A DNA stretch of 64,000 bases. Origin: V1-33 sp039795165. GTDB taxonomy: Bacteria; Verrucomicrobiota; Verrucomicrobiia; Verrucomicrobiales; V1-33. The notes under the pieces were generated by a model, which was given only the letters and a program-made list of their open reading frames with translations, searched no databases and was not told the DNA's origin. The DNA lies in NCBI GenBank assembly GCA_039795165.1, contig JBDKER010000026.1:1-64000 (forward strand). Direction: 5' to 3'. Positions 42,201 through 49,893 of the stretch are shown here, piece after piece. Position 1 is the stretch's first letter. Each line of letters starts with the position of its first letter. The translations under genes and the position numbers were made by a program.

Positions 42201-42473
42201 TCAATGTCCGTGCCCGCGTCCATGCCCATGCTTGCTGCTATTATGGCGGGGAGGGGAGCAGCGGTGAAACGATGTCCGCCAACTGTAGATCGGCTCGCCA
42301 CAGCGATCATAGCCAACCACCACCCGCTGGCGGGTGATGCTTCCGCCACAGTTTCCGCAGCGGGAATAGGTGGGAGCACAACCGCCACTGGAGCCGTGTC
42401 CGGCTTGAGCGGTGGCTGGCGTCATGACCGCAAGGCCAACAGCCAGAGTGAAGAGGGCAAGGATCGTTTTCAT
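42201..42473 (-). CDS. Small secreted Cys/His-rich protein
   Basis: A 90-residue protein with a signal peptide (MKTILALFTLAVGLAVMTPATAQA). Four cysteines lie in a zinc-ribbon-like spacing ('CAPTYSRCGNCGGSITRQRVV', later 'DRCGE'), and the tail is His-rich (KHGHGRGHGH). It shares its opening MKTILA with the protein at 32862-33077 and has the same inverted orientation relative to the metal operon. Likely a periplasmic metal-binding or metal-buffering protein, inferred from composition. Confidence 0.65.
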   Translation of the reverse strand: MKTILALFTLAVGLAVMTPATAQAGHGSSGGCAPTYSRCGNCGGSITRQRVVVGYDRCGEPIYSWRTSFHRCSPPRHNSSKHGHGRGHGH

Positions 42474-42597
42474 CGTGTGGGTATGGTATTGTTGTTTTGT
42501 CAGGCTGCGCTCGTTGCAGCTACTCTATCGGACGTAAGCCGCCTCGCGTCTATTCAGCCCACTGTGGAATTTATTTAACCACCAATTTTCAACCATC

Positions 42598-44592
42598 ATG
42601 AGTCACGAAGACGATCATTCCTCCCCTTGCTGCGGCAGTCGGGCCTGCACACCGAAACCGAAAGCCCACACAGATGCTGATGGGCACGATCACAGTGCCG
42701 GCGTCACCCCACACCAAACGTGGCTTGTCATCGGCGCTGGCGTTCTCATCGGACTGGGCTTCCTCGCCAAGTGGACACAGATTGGGGCCGAGTGGCTGCC
42801 CACGGCATTATTTGCAGCTGCTACATTGTGCGGTGGAGCCCTCGTTCTTCCCCATGCGCTCGGGTCTGCCCGCCGTCTGCGGTTGGATATGAATGTGCTC
42901 ATGACCGTTGCCGTGGCAGGGGCGTGGATCATCGGTGAAGGAGCGGAAGGGGCCGCTGTGGTATTTCTCTTCGCCTTGGCAGAGCTGCTGGAGTCATGGA
43001 GCGTGGGCCGTGCCCGGCGGGCCATCAAAAGCCTGCTGGCGCTGACACCGGAAACTGCTCTGCGTAAATCCGCCACCGGTGAGCCTGAGGAAACTGCTGT
43101 GGGCAATGTCACGGTGGGCGAAATCATTCTTGTGAGGAGTGGCCAGCGAGTGCCACTGGATGGCGAAGTGCTCACAGGGCAGTCCGCCATCAATCAAGCC
43201 CCCATCACAGGCGAATCAGTGCCGGTGGACAAGATGCCCGGGGACTCTGTATTTGCCGGAACCATCAATGGCGAAGGCTCGCTGGAAATCCGCGTCACCA
43301 AAGCCGCTTCCAACTCCACACTGGCCCGCATCATCCGGCTGGTGGAGGAGGCCGAGGAGCAGAAGGCACCCACGCAGCGGTTTGTTGACCGCTTCGCCCG
43401 CTACTACACGCCAACCGTTTTTGTGCTGGCACTGCTGGTCGCTCTCATGCCGCCGCTCATGGCTCATGGAGCATGGGACGTTTGGATCTACCGGGCTCTT
43501 GTGCTGCTCGTCATCGCCTGCCCATGTGCATTGGTCATCGCTACACCCGTCTCCATCGTCTCCGGCCTCACCGCACTGGCCAGACGGGGCGTGCTCATCA
43601 AAGGAGGAGCCTTTTTGGAAGCCGTGGGCAAGCTCAAGGCGCTGGCCGTGGACAAAACGGGCACCATCACGCAAGGTCGCCCCGTCGTTACGGAAATCAT
43701 TCCGTGGGAAGGCGAGACTGAGGAGACCGTGCTGGGCAAAGCTGCCGCCATTGATACCCATTCCACTCATCCACTCGCGGAAGCAGTAGTGGCTGCGGCC
43801 AAGCAAAAAGGCATCTGCTACGAGCCAGCGGAAAATTACCTATCCAAAACAGGCCGCGGAGCCCTCGCTGAAATATCCGGTCACCTGCATTTTATCGGCA
43901 ATCATAAAATGGCTCACGAACTCGGCGTTTGCTCTCCAGAAGTGGAAGCCCGCCTAGCCGAAATCGAATCACGGGGCCAATCCCTCGCTGTCCTTGGCCA
44001 TGCACCGCACGGAGACTGTGCCGGGAAAATCCTCGGCATCATCGCCCTAGGCGACACTCTTCGCCCCGAGGTGCCAGAGGCCCTGCGGATGCTCCACGAG
44101 GCCGGACTCAGCAAAGTCATCATGCTCAGCGGCGATAACCAACGCACCGCCAGCACCATTGCCAAACAGGCCGGAATCGACGAAGCCAGAGGAGACCTGA
44201 TGCCGGAGCAAAAGGTGGATCACATCAAAGAACTCGTCAGTCGCTACACCTACGTCGGCATGATCGGCGACGGAGTGAACGACGCCCCAGCCCTAGCCGT
44301 AGCCACTGTAGGCATCGCCATGGGAGCCGTCGGCAGCGACACCGCCATCGAGACCGCCGACATGGCCCTCATGAATGATGACCTCCGCCGCCTCGCCGAT
44401 GCCATCCGCACCGGACGCCGCACAGTAGGCATTATCAAATTCAACGTAAGCTTCGCCATCGCCGTCAAAGCCATTTTCCTCATCCTAGCCTTCACAGGCC
44501 ACGCGAGCCTCTGGCTCGCCATCCTAGCCGATACCGGAGCCACCCTCCTCGTCATCGTTAACGCCCTCCGCCTTTTGCGTGTGCACCCATGA
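42598..44592 (+). CDS. P1B-type heavy-metal ATPase (Zn/Cd/Co type)
   Basis: A 664-residue inner-membrane ATPase. In place of a ferredoxin-like HMA domain, the N-terminus has a short Cys/His segment (SSPCCGSRACTPKPKAHTDADGHDHSAG). Standard motifs follow: TGES, CPC in 'IACPCALVIATPVSI', the phosphorylated Asp in 'AVDKTGTITQG', HP in 'THPLAEA', and GDGVNDAPALA. The last helix 'ILADTGATLLVIVNALRLL' has the Asp typical of ZntA/CadA. It would pump divalent Zn, Cd, Co or Pb from the cytoplasm to the periplasm for onward RND export. Confidence 0.9.
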   Translation: MSHEDDHSSPCCGSRACTPKPKAHTDADGHDHSAGVTPHQTWLVIGAGVLIGLGFLAKWTQIGAEWLPTALFAAATLCGGALVLPHALGSARRLRLDMNVLMTVAVAGAWIIGEGAEGAAVVFLFALAELLESWSVGRARRAIKSLLALTPETALRKSATGEPEETAVGNVTVGEIILVRSGQRVPLDGEVLTGQSAINQAPITGESVPVDKMPGDSVFAGTINGEGSLEIRVTKAASNSTLARIIRLVEEAEEQKAPTQRFVDRFARYYTPTVFVLALLVALMPPLMAHGAWDVWIYRALVLLVIACPCALVIATPVSIVSGLTALARRGVLIKGGAFLEAVGKLKALAVDKTGTITQGRPVVTEIIPWEGETEETVLGKAAAIDTHSTHPLAEAVVAAAKQKGICYEPAENYLSKTGRGALAEISGHLHFIGNHKMAHELGVCSPEVEARLAEIESRGQSLAVLGHAPHGDCAGKILGIIALGDTLRPEVPEALRMLHEAGLSKVIMLSGDNQRTASTIAKQAGIDEARGDLMPEQKVDHIKELVSRYTYVGMIGDGVNDAPALAVATVGIAMGAVGSDTAIETADMALMNDDLRRLADAIRTGRRTVGIIKFNVSFAIAVKAIFLILAFTGHASLWLAILADTGATLLVIVNALRLLRVHP

Positions 44593-45005
44593 GCCGCCGC
44601 AAGCCCAAGCAAAGAAGACCGCAGAAGCCTTCGTCCAGGCAAGCCGCAAAATCTCTGGCTGTTACCATGACGTGGCGGGATTATTTGAAAATTGGCCTTT
44701 GGATCACCACCCCGCTTTTTGGAGGCGGCCTTCTTCTCATTGGGTCGGCCAAATCTCAGTGGAACCATAGCATTGATGACCGCCTAGCAAAATGGCAGCA
44801 AGCCTATCACCTCAGCGAAGAGACAGTAAAACAGTTCCGGCTCATCGAGCTGGAATTTCACGGAAGTGGCAATCCATTCACCAGTCCCATTCACCGCAGT
44901 CCTCAGGAGGTTCAAATTCATCACCAGCAGATGGCTGAAATCATTGGGGAGCCGGAAGGGAAGGTTTTTCTCAAGGACATCAACAGTGGACGTTGGAAGC
45001 ATTAG
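44589..45005 (+). CDS. Small membrane protein coupled to the P-type ATPase
   Basis: A 138-residue protein overlapping the ATPase gene by four bases. It has a basic N-terminus (MSRRKPKQRRPQKPSSRQAAK), one membrane helix (YLKIGLWITTPLFGGGLLLIG) and a helical C-terminal domain with several His residues ('ELEFHGSGNPFTSPIHRSPQEVQIHHQQMAEI'). Translational coupling suggests an accessory role for the ATPase, but I recognise no family. Confidence 0.6.
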   Translation: MSRRKPKQRRPQKPSSRQAAKSLAVTMTWRDYLKIGLWITTPLFGGGLLLIGSAKSQWNHSIDDRLAKWQQAYHLSEETVKQFRLIELEFHGSGNPFTSPIHRSPQEVQIHHQQMAEIIGEPEGKVFLKDINSGRWKH

Positions 45006-45061
45006 GGGCGAATTTTAAATCCAAGTGCAAAAATTGGGGGCCTTTGCTAGGTGCTGCGTAG

Positions 45062-45149
45062 TTGGGGGCCAGCCCCCAAACCCCCGGAGTTTTTCGCTTT
45101 CGGCGGCAATGAGATGGCGGTTAAATCTTGATTTTCCTTCGGGGAAAAT
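45062..45149. repeat. Two hairpins between convergent genes
   Basis: TTGGGGGC (45062-45069) with GCCCCCAA (45072-45079), and ATTTTCC (45131-45137) with GGAAAAT (45143-45149), lie in the gap between the convergent genes ending at 45005 and 45180. Neither has a textbook T tract. They probably act as bidirectional terminators. Confidence 0.45.
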
Positions 45150-45179
45150 TCGCACTTGTAAAAATACGCCGCCGTCCTG

Positions 45180-46466
45180 CTAGCCGATCCATCGCTGAAT
45201 CATTGCTTCTACCGTCGATTTTTTTACCGCGAACCGTTCGCGGCTCCGGCCCTTGAGCCGCTCGGGCTTTCCGCAATGCAGGCGCAGCGGCCCCATCATG
45301 CGGGTGCGGCTGGGCTGCTGAGGCTGGCCGTTGGTGTGGAGGCGGGTGAGGGCGTGGAATTTTTGTAGGTCGAGGAAATTGGATGGGGGGAACTCATTTC
45401 CAAACTCGCCCGTGAGGACTTCGGCATCGGTGTTTCCGACGCGAAAGGCGATGAGGCTGCCGACGTTTCCAAAGACGGCTTGCCGGATGGGGAGCGGGAG
45501 TTGGTCGATGTATTGGTGGCTGAGGGTGAGGCAGAGGCGGTATTTGCGGGCCTCGGCTAGGATACTGGCGAAGGAATCGGTGCTGAAGTTTTGGAATTCG
45601 TCGATATGCAAAAAGAAGTCGCGGCGTTCGTGCTCCGGGCGGTTGGCTCGTGCCATGGCGGCGAGTTGAAATTGGGTGACGAGCAGGGAGCCGAGGAGGT
45701 TGGATTTGTCGGCTCCCATGCGGCCTTTGGAGAGGTTGGCAATGAAGATGCGGGAGTCGTCCATGATGAAGGGGATGCTGACTTTGTTGCGGACTTGGCC
45801 GAGGATGTTGCGGATGATGGGGGAGGCGAGCAGGGCACCGACTTTGTTTTGAATTGGGGCAATGGCTTCGCGCATGAAGCGGGGATCGTAGCTGGCGAAT
45901 TCTTGTTCCCAAAACTGGCGGATGAAGGGATCGCGGATTTGTTTGATGACCCAGCGGCGGTAGTCGGGGTCGATGAGCATTCGGTTCACGCCCAGCAGGG
46001 AAGTGTTTTGGCAGTCGAGCAGAGCGGCTAGGCAATGGTAGAGAATGTGTTCCATGCGCGGCCCCCATGAGTCGCCCCAGATGGTCTTGAAGGCTTCCAC
46101 GATGCCGGAGGCAACGAGGGGTCGCTCGTCAGGTGGGACGTTGGCGAGGGGATTGAAGGCGATGGGGAACTCGGTATCGGCGGGATCGAAATAGACGAGG
46201 TGATCCGCCCGATGCGGCGGGATGTTGTGCAACAGTTCCTCCGCCAGATCGCCATGCGGATCAATGATGGCCACGCCATGTCCACGGTGGATGTGCTGGA
46301 TGATGAGGTTGCGCAGCAGAGTTGTTTTCCCCGATCCGGTGACTCCGATGATGTAGCAGTGATGCCGGGCATCCTGCGGATGGATGCCGATGGGGACTTC
46401 ACCACCCCACGCGAAGCGGTGGCCGATCATGATGGGTTCGGATGAAATATGCGTCGCCATAGCCAA
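45180..46466 (-). CDS. VirD4/HerA-like DNA-translocation ATPase (short form)
   Basis: A 428-residue motor with Walker A GVTGSGKTT (about 41-49), 'AIIDPHGDLAEELL', Walker B-like FFLHIDEFQNF, and 'LAEARKYRLCLTLSHQYIDQL'. Further marks such as 'GRMGADKSNLLGSLLVTQFQLAAMAR' parallel the larger ATPase at 24733-28002 ('GQMGKENAHMLGSLVMVKLQQMAMSR'), so the two are paralogues or exchanged modules. It lacks the N-terminal and nuclease-like extensions. Probable coupling-protein or DNA pump of the element. No relaxase is found nearby. Confidence 0.82.
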   Translation of the reverse strand: MAMATHISSEPIMIGHRFAWGGEVPIGIHPQDARHHCYIIGVTGSGKTTLLRNLIIQHIHRGHGVAIIDPHGDLAEELLHNIPPHRADHLVYFDPADTEFPIAFNPLANVPPDERPLVASGIVEAFKTIWGDSWGPRMEHILYHCLAALLDCQNTSLLGVNRMLIDPDYRRWVIKQIRDPFIRQFWEQEFASYDPRFMREAIAPIQNKVGALLASPIIRNILGQVRNKVSIPFIMDDSRIFIANLSKGRMGADKSNLLGSLLVTQFQLAAMARANRPEHERRDFFLHIDEFQNFSTDSFASILAEARKYRLCLTLSHQYIDQLPLPIRQAVFGNVGSLIAFRVGNTDAEVLTGEFGNEFPPSNFLDLQKFHALTRLHTNGQPQQPSRTRMMGPLRLHCGKPERLKGRSRERFAVKKSTVEAMIQRWIG

Positions 46467-46642
46467 CCGCGACTCCGTGGCGACAAGCCCGCCCGGCGTG
46501 TGGCAGGCGGCATGATGCTGTCGCGACTCTCAGCAAACCATTTTGGAAGGAGCTGTGAGGGTAATCGGCGGCTGGCTGTGATGCCCGAGCCGTGGTGGAA
46601 TCAGTTTACCATGAAATGGATTCCGTCGTTTTCCCCAGCGTC

Positions 46643-46897
46643 ACTGAACCCGTCCCGCCGCACCTCTGCGGCATTTGAAAAACCCCACGGCCCGATGTGG
46701 CTTCCTGTCCGGGTAAGGGCGCAGGGGGCAGGCCCGGAGCAGGACGCCAGCGTTGGGCGGTGAGGCTGATTTCCGGCTGGGGCAGGTGCAGCAGTCTCCG
46801 GCGGTGTGCCGACGAAGGAGGGCGGCTTGCGGAGTCTGCTGCGGGTGGGATTTGGAGCGGAGCGCGAGTGGTCAAAACTTGGGACGTCCCAAGTTTT
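46643..46897. repeat. 255-bp direct repeat, copy A, ending in the palindrome
   Basis: It begins CTGAACCC and ends with the 24-base palindrome (46874-46897). It is similar throughout to 51722-51977, with blocks such as CACGGCCCGATGTGGCTTCC and ACGCCAGCGTTGGGCGGTGA conserved. The two copies bracket the replication/partition block on its two sides. I see no gene in 46467-46939. Confidence 0.75.
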
Positions 46898-46939
46898 CGC
46901 AGTTGTCCCGGCCTCTCGGGCAGATGAGGCCGTAGGTCG

Positions 46940-47230
46940 CGCCGCGAGCTTTTTCCCGATAGGGTGAGGTGTCCGGCAATCGCCGAAGTCGTCCGCAGGA
47001 ACCCGTGAAGGTCGTCGCCCGATAGGGCAGCAGTCGCGTAGCGAAGTAGTGAACCCGTGAGGTAGTCCCGGAGGGGAGTAGTCCCCCCACGCGTCGGGCG
47101 ACGGCGGTAGCCGGAGCGGCCGACTTCGAGCTTTTTGGTGGTTGTCCGTTACGGTTAGGAATCGGCACCACCCGATAGCCGCATGGAAAAAGCTCGAAGT
47201 CGGGCGTTAAGCCCGAACGCGTGGGGGAGC
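46940..47230. ncRNA. Candidate structured non-coding RNA
   Basis: A 290-base interval without a credible ORF. A rod-like fold is formed by CCCCCACGCGT (47084-47094) with ACGCGTGGGGG (47217-47227), then CGGGC (47095-47099) with GCCCG (47211-47215). Further in, CGACTTCGAGCTTTTT (47121-47136) pairs with AAAAAGCTCGAAGTCG (47187-47202), and GGTGGT (47137-47142) with ACCACC (47167-47172). Upstream, motifs recur (GAACCCGTGA twice; CCCGATAG several times). Strand and function unknown; it could be an RNA or an origin/transfer structure. Confidence 0.45.
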
Positions 47231-47380
47231 CAGTCACGGCTTCATTGAGCCGTAGAAGTGGCGTTCCGATGGACGCCTGCCCCGACATACCATGTATGTT
47301 GACCCCGTGCGGCCAGTTTGGCCGCTGCGGGCCGATAGGCACGCCTCACACGATGTCCGATAGGACGGCTCCAAGGGCAC

Positions 47381-47406
47381 AAAAAAGCCGCACCTTTGAG
47401 TGCGGA
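47381..47406 (-). terminator. Minus-strand terminator downstream of parDE
   Basis: CCGCAC (47388-47393) and GTGCGG (47400-47405) form a stem preceded on the plus strand by AAAAAA (47381-47386), that is a T run after the hairpin on the minus strand. It lies about 120 bases past the ParE stop. Confidence 0.65.
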
Positions 47407-47522
47407 AAAGTCGTGTCGGAAAATAGGCGGAAATCGCGAAAAGTGGAAATCTCGGCTTTGCTGAGCCGGATTGTGCTAGTCGCACAATATCTGATTTGCG
47501 ACATTGGTCGTCAAAGGCGGCT

Positions 47523-47831
47523 TCAGCTCCGAGGCGGCAGACGGAAGTGCTTCCCACTAATGTCCATAGAAGAATGGAGAGCACGTATCAAAATGATGCC
47601 GTCCTCAATAGGGCGATAAAACAGGATGAACCGATGCACCAGCCAGCATCGAAGGTTGGGAGCCAGTTCGGGTCTTGGGCGGCCCATCGTATTGTTTCGG
47701 GCCAGCACTTCGAGTTTTTGATCAAAGAGCTGGATGAGCATTTCCGCGTTCTGCGGGCTGCTCTCCGACACATAGTCGTAGATGGAAGCGTAGTCCTCCC
47801 GGCTCTTGGGAGTGCGGAGAATCCGAGGCAT
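47523..47831 (-). CDS. parE: ParE/RelE-family toxin
   Basis: A 102-residue toxin: 'PKSREDYASIYDYVSESSPQNAEMLIQLFDQKLEVLARNNTMGRPRPELAPNLRCWLVHRFILFYRP' and a final 'IILIRALHSSMD' match the ParE branch. ParE proteins poison DNA gyrase unless bound by their antitoxin. It lies 3 bases after the ParD-like gene and is likely to stabilise the element. Confidence 0.85.
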   Translation of the reverse strand: MPRILRTPKSREDYASIYDYVSESSPQNAEMLIQLFDQKLEVLARNNTMGRPRPELAPNLRCWLVHRFILFYRPIEDGIILIRALHSSMDISGKHFRLPPRS

Positions 47832-47834
47832 TGG

Positions 47835-48122
47835 CTATTGAGCAAGAGCAGCCCGGCGGGCACGTCCGGCGGCGATGATCTCCTCGGCGTTGAACTCGAC
47901 GAATTCACCTCGATCAGCTTGATCGACACCAATAGCGATTTCCGCCCGCAGGGCGATGAGCTTGGCCCTCTGCTCCTCGGAGAGTTCCGATTCGCTCTCG
48001 GCTTTGACGTTGTAGAGCAGGTTCACCACGAAGTCGGCAGCATCGCTGAACAAGCCCGACTTCACCGAGTGGTCGATGAAGGGCTTGAGGTCGTCTGGAA
48101 TTTGAATGGCGACTTGTGTCAT
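47835..48122 (-). CDS. parD: ParD-family antitoxin
   Basis: A 95-residue protein with an N-terminal ribbon-helix-helix ('MTQVAIQIPDDLKPFIDHSVKSGLFSDAADFVVNLL') and an acidic C-terminal tail ('GEFVEFNAEEIIAAGRARRAAL') of the type that wraps around ParE. Probably represses its own promoter in the 118-base gap before parB. Confidence 0.82.
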   Translation of the reverse strand: MTQVAIQIPDDLKPFIDHSVKSGLFSDAADFVVNLLYNVKAESESELSEEQRAKLIALRAEIAIGVDQADRGEFVEFNAEEIIAAGRARRAALAQ

Positions 48123-48240
48123 GTGGAAATTATATCGCGATGCGGGCAGTTTGTCGAGCCTTTTGGGCGAACCCGAAAGGCAACCTGTAAAGGGAGGCGA
48201 CTTGACGGATTGTTGGTGGTGTGGTCTGGCGTGCAGTGGG

Positions 48241-49089
48241 TTACAACTGCTTGAGCAATCGTTTCAAGGCAGTCCGCATGTGGCGCTTGGTGTTCTTCCC
48301 TTCCGGGCCTCGGACGGAGGCGGTGCAGCCTTCGTAGGTTTCGGTGAAAGAGAATTGAAGGGCGGCGGTCGGTGACGCTTTTTCCCTGCTTCCCTCTCCC
48401 CTTTTGGCCGCAGGTTGGCCTTTGTGCTCGGCTATGCGGGCGCGGATGTCGCGGACGCTCTCCCCTGCCAGCACGGCCTGAACAAGCGTAGCCTGCACGG
48501 CGGCATCCTCGGTGCGGGCGATGCGCATGGCGCTGTCGTAGGAAACGGAAACTTGGGACGTCCCAAGTTTTTCCTGCAACTTGGCTGGCAGCGTCAGAAT
48601 GCGGAGCATGGCGCTGACCCAATCCTCGCCCTTCCCTATCGCGGCGGCGAGCTGACGCTGGGTTTTGATCGCTGGGTCTTCATCGAGCAGAGTTTGCAGT
48701 GCCTCGGCCAACTCCACTGCGCCAACGTCTTCGCGCTGCACATTGGAGATGATGGATTTCCGGCGGCGGGTCAGAGCGTCGTCGGGTTCGCGGGCGATGA
48801 CCTCAATTTCTGAGAGGCCAGAGGCTTTGGCGGCACGGAAACGGCGATGCCCTGTGAGGATGCGATAGCTCTCGCCTTCGGCAGTCACAGTGATCGGCTC
48901 AATGATGCCGTGGGCCTTCACTGAGGCGATAAGGCCGTCCATGTTGCGGAACGTGCGGCGCTCGTTCTTGGGGTCTTCGAGCAGCTTGTGGATGGAAACG
49001 ACAAAGCGGCCCCGCTTGGGCAGCGTTGATTGCGAGAGAACTCCTTCTTTGACTAAATCGAGACGGCTTTTTCCTTCGGGTAATTGCAT
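48241..49089 (-). CDS. parB: ParB-family partition protein
   Basis: A 282-residue protein with the ParB N-terminal CTPase/nuclease-like domain ('GIIEPITVTAEGESYRILTGHRRFRAAKASGLSEIEVI') and a helix-turn-helix region ('QRQLAAAIGKGEDWVSAMLRILTLP'). At about residue 175 it contains EKLGTSQVS, encoded by the element's 22-base palindrome. The site may thus be both coding and a binding target. Next to parA, it forms an active segregation system for a replicon. Confidence 0.88.
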   Translation of the reverse strand: MQLPEGKSRLDLVKEGVLSQSTLPKRGRFVVSIHKLLEDPKNERRTFRNMDGLIASVKAHGIIEPITVTAEGESYRILTGHRRFRAAKASGLSEIEVIAREPDDALTRRRKSIISNVQREDVGAVELAEALQTLLDEDPAIKTQRQLAAAIGKGEDWVSAMLRILTLPAKLQEKLGTSQVSVSYDSAMRIARTEDAAVQATLVQAVLAGESVRDIRARIAEHKGQPAAKRGEGSREKASPTAALQFSFTETYEGCTASVRGPEGKNTKRHMRTALKRLLKQL

Positions 49090-49095
49090 GTTGGT

Positions 49096-49893
49096 TTATG
49101 CGGCGATGCGGGGCATCTCCGGGTGGGCGGTCTGCCCGTTGGCGAATAATTCGATGACCTCTTCGACGAGGGCCTTCATGTCCTGCGCTCCGTTGGACAT
49201 CGGGCGGTAGTGGAAGATGCTGCCGCCGTATTCGTCCACTTGTGCCAACCAACCGCAGGAACGGATTTCCGATTTTGCAGGCTGCAGCCGATCTGCGCTG
49301 AGCAGGGCCAGCACGCGGCGGCGATGGCCTTGTAGGCGGGTCAAATTACTGAGCACATGGAGCAGCTTGTAGTCGCCTTTTGGCCTGAGCTTGAGCAGCA
49401 ACTGGTAAACGCTGGCGTAGCTCTTCACTGCTTTGGTGGACTCGAACGGAATGATGAATGCGTCTGCCGGGAAAATGGCGTTTTCCATGATCGGGCTGAT
49501 CTGGTTCGGCGAATCAATGACGAGGAAATCAAATCGGTCGGCGACGCTTTCTCTCGCCAGCAATTCGGTGAGCATGGTCGGGTAGCCATCGTTGGCGCTG
49601 ATCTCGCGACCAAGGTCTTCGAGTCCGGCACTGCTGGCCACAAACCAAATGTTCGCGTAGCCAGTCGGCTGGATGACGTCGGTAAGGCTCTGCTGTCCAG
49701 TCAGGGCGGAAACCAGCGTGCCCTCCGGTCGCAGGCCATCGCCTGCGGAAAGCCACTGGGTGACTTGTGCCTGCGGGTCTAAATCCATGAGGAGCACACG
49801 CTTCCCTTGCAGGGAAAGGCCTGCTGCGAGGCTCATGGCGATGGTGCTTTTGCCACAACCTCCTTTGGCGTTGATGACGGTGATTGTTTTCAT
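49096..49893 (-). CDS. parA: ParA-family partition ATPase
   Basis: A 265-residue Walker-type ATPase with the deviant Walker A KGGCGKST (residues 10-17) and 'VLLMDLDPQAQVTQWL'. It also has 'FDFLVIDSPNQISPIMENAI' and a C-terminal nucleoid-binding-like helix. It overlaps the replication gene by four bases (ATGA) and lies 6 bases before parB, so rep-parA-parB is one operon. It lacks the N-terminal helix-turn-helix of P1-type ParA. Confidence 0.92.
   Translation of the reverse strand: MKTITVINAKGGCGKSTIAMSLAAGLSLQGKRVLLMDLDPQAQVTQWLSAGDGLRPEGTLVSALTGQQSLTDVIQPTGYANIWFVASSAGLEDLGREISANDGYPTMLTELLARESVADRFDFLVIDSPNQISPIMENAIFPADAFIIPFESTKAVKSYASVYQLLLKLRPKGDYKLLHVLSNLTRLQGHRRRVLALLSADRLQPAKSEIRSCGWLAQVDEYGGSIFHYRPMSNGAQDMKALVEEVIELFANGQTAHPEMPRIAA

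Noticed and set aside
46940..47270. Group II intron or other ribozyme at the structured region.
   Set aside because: No domain V-like hairpin with AGC/GAAA features, no GUGYG 5' end and no reverse transcriptase.
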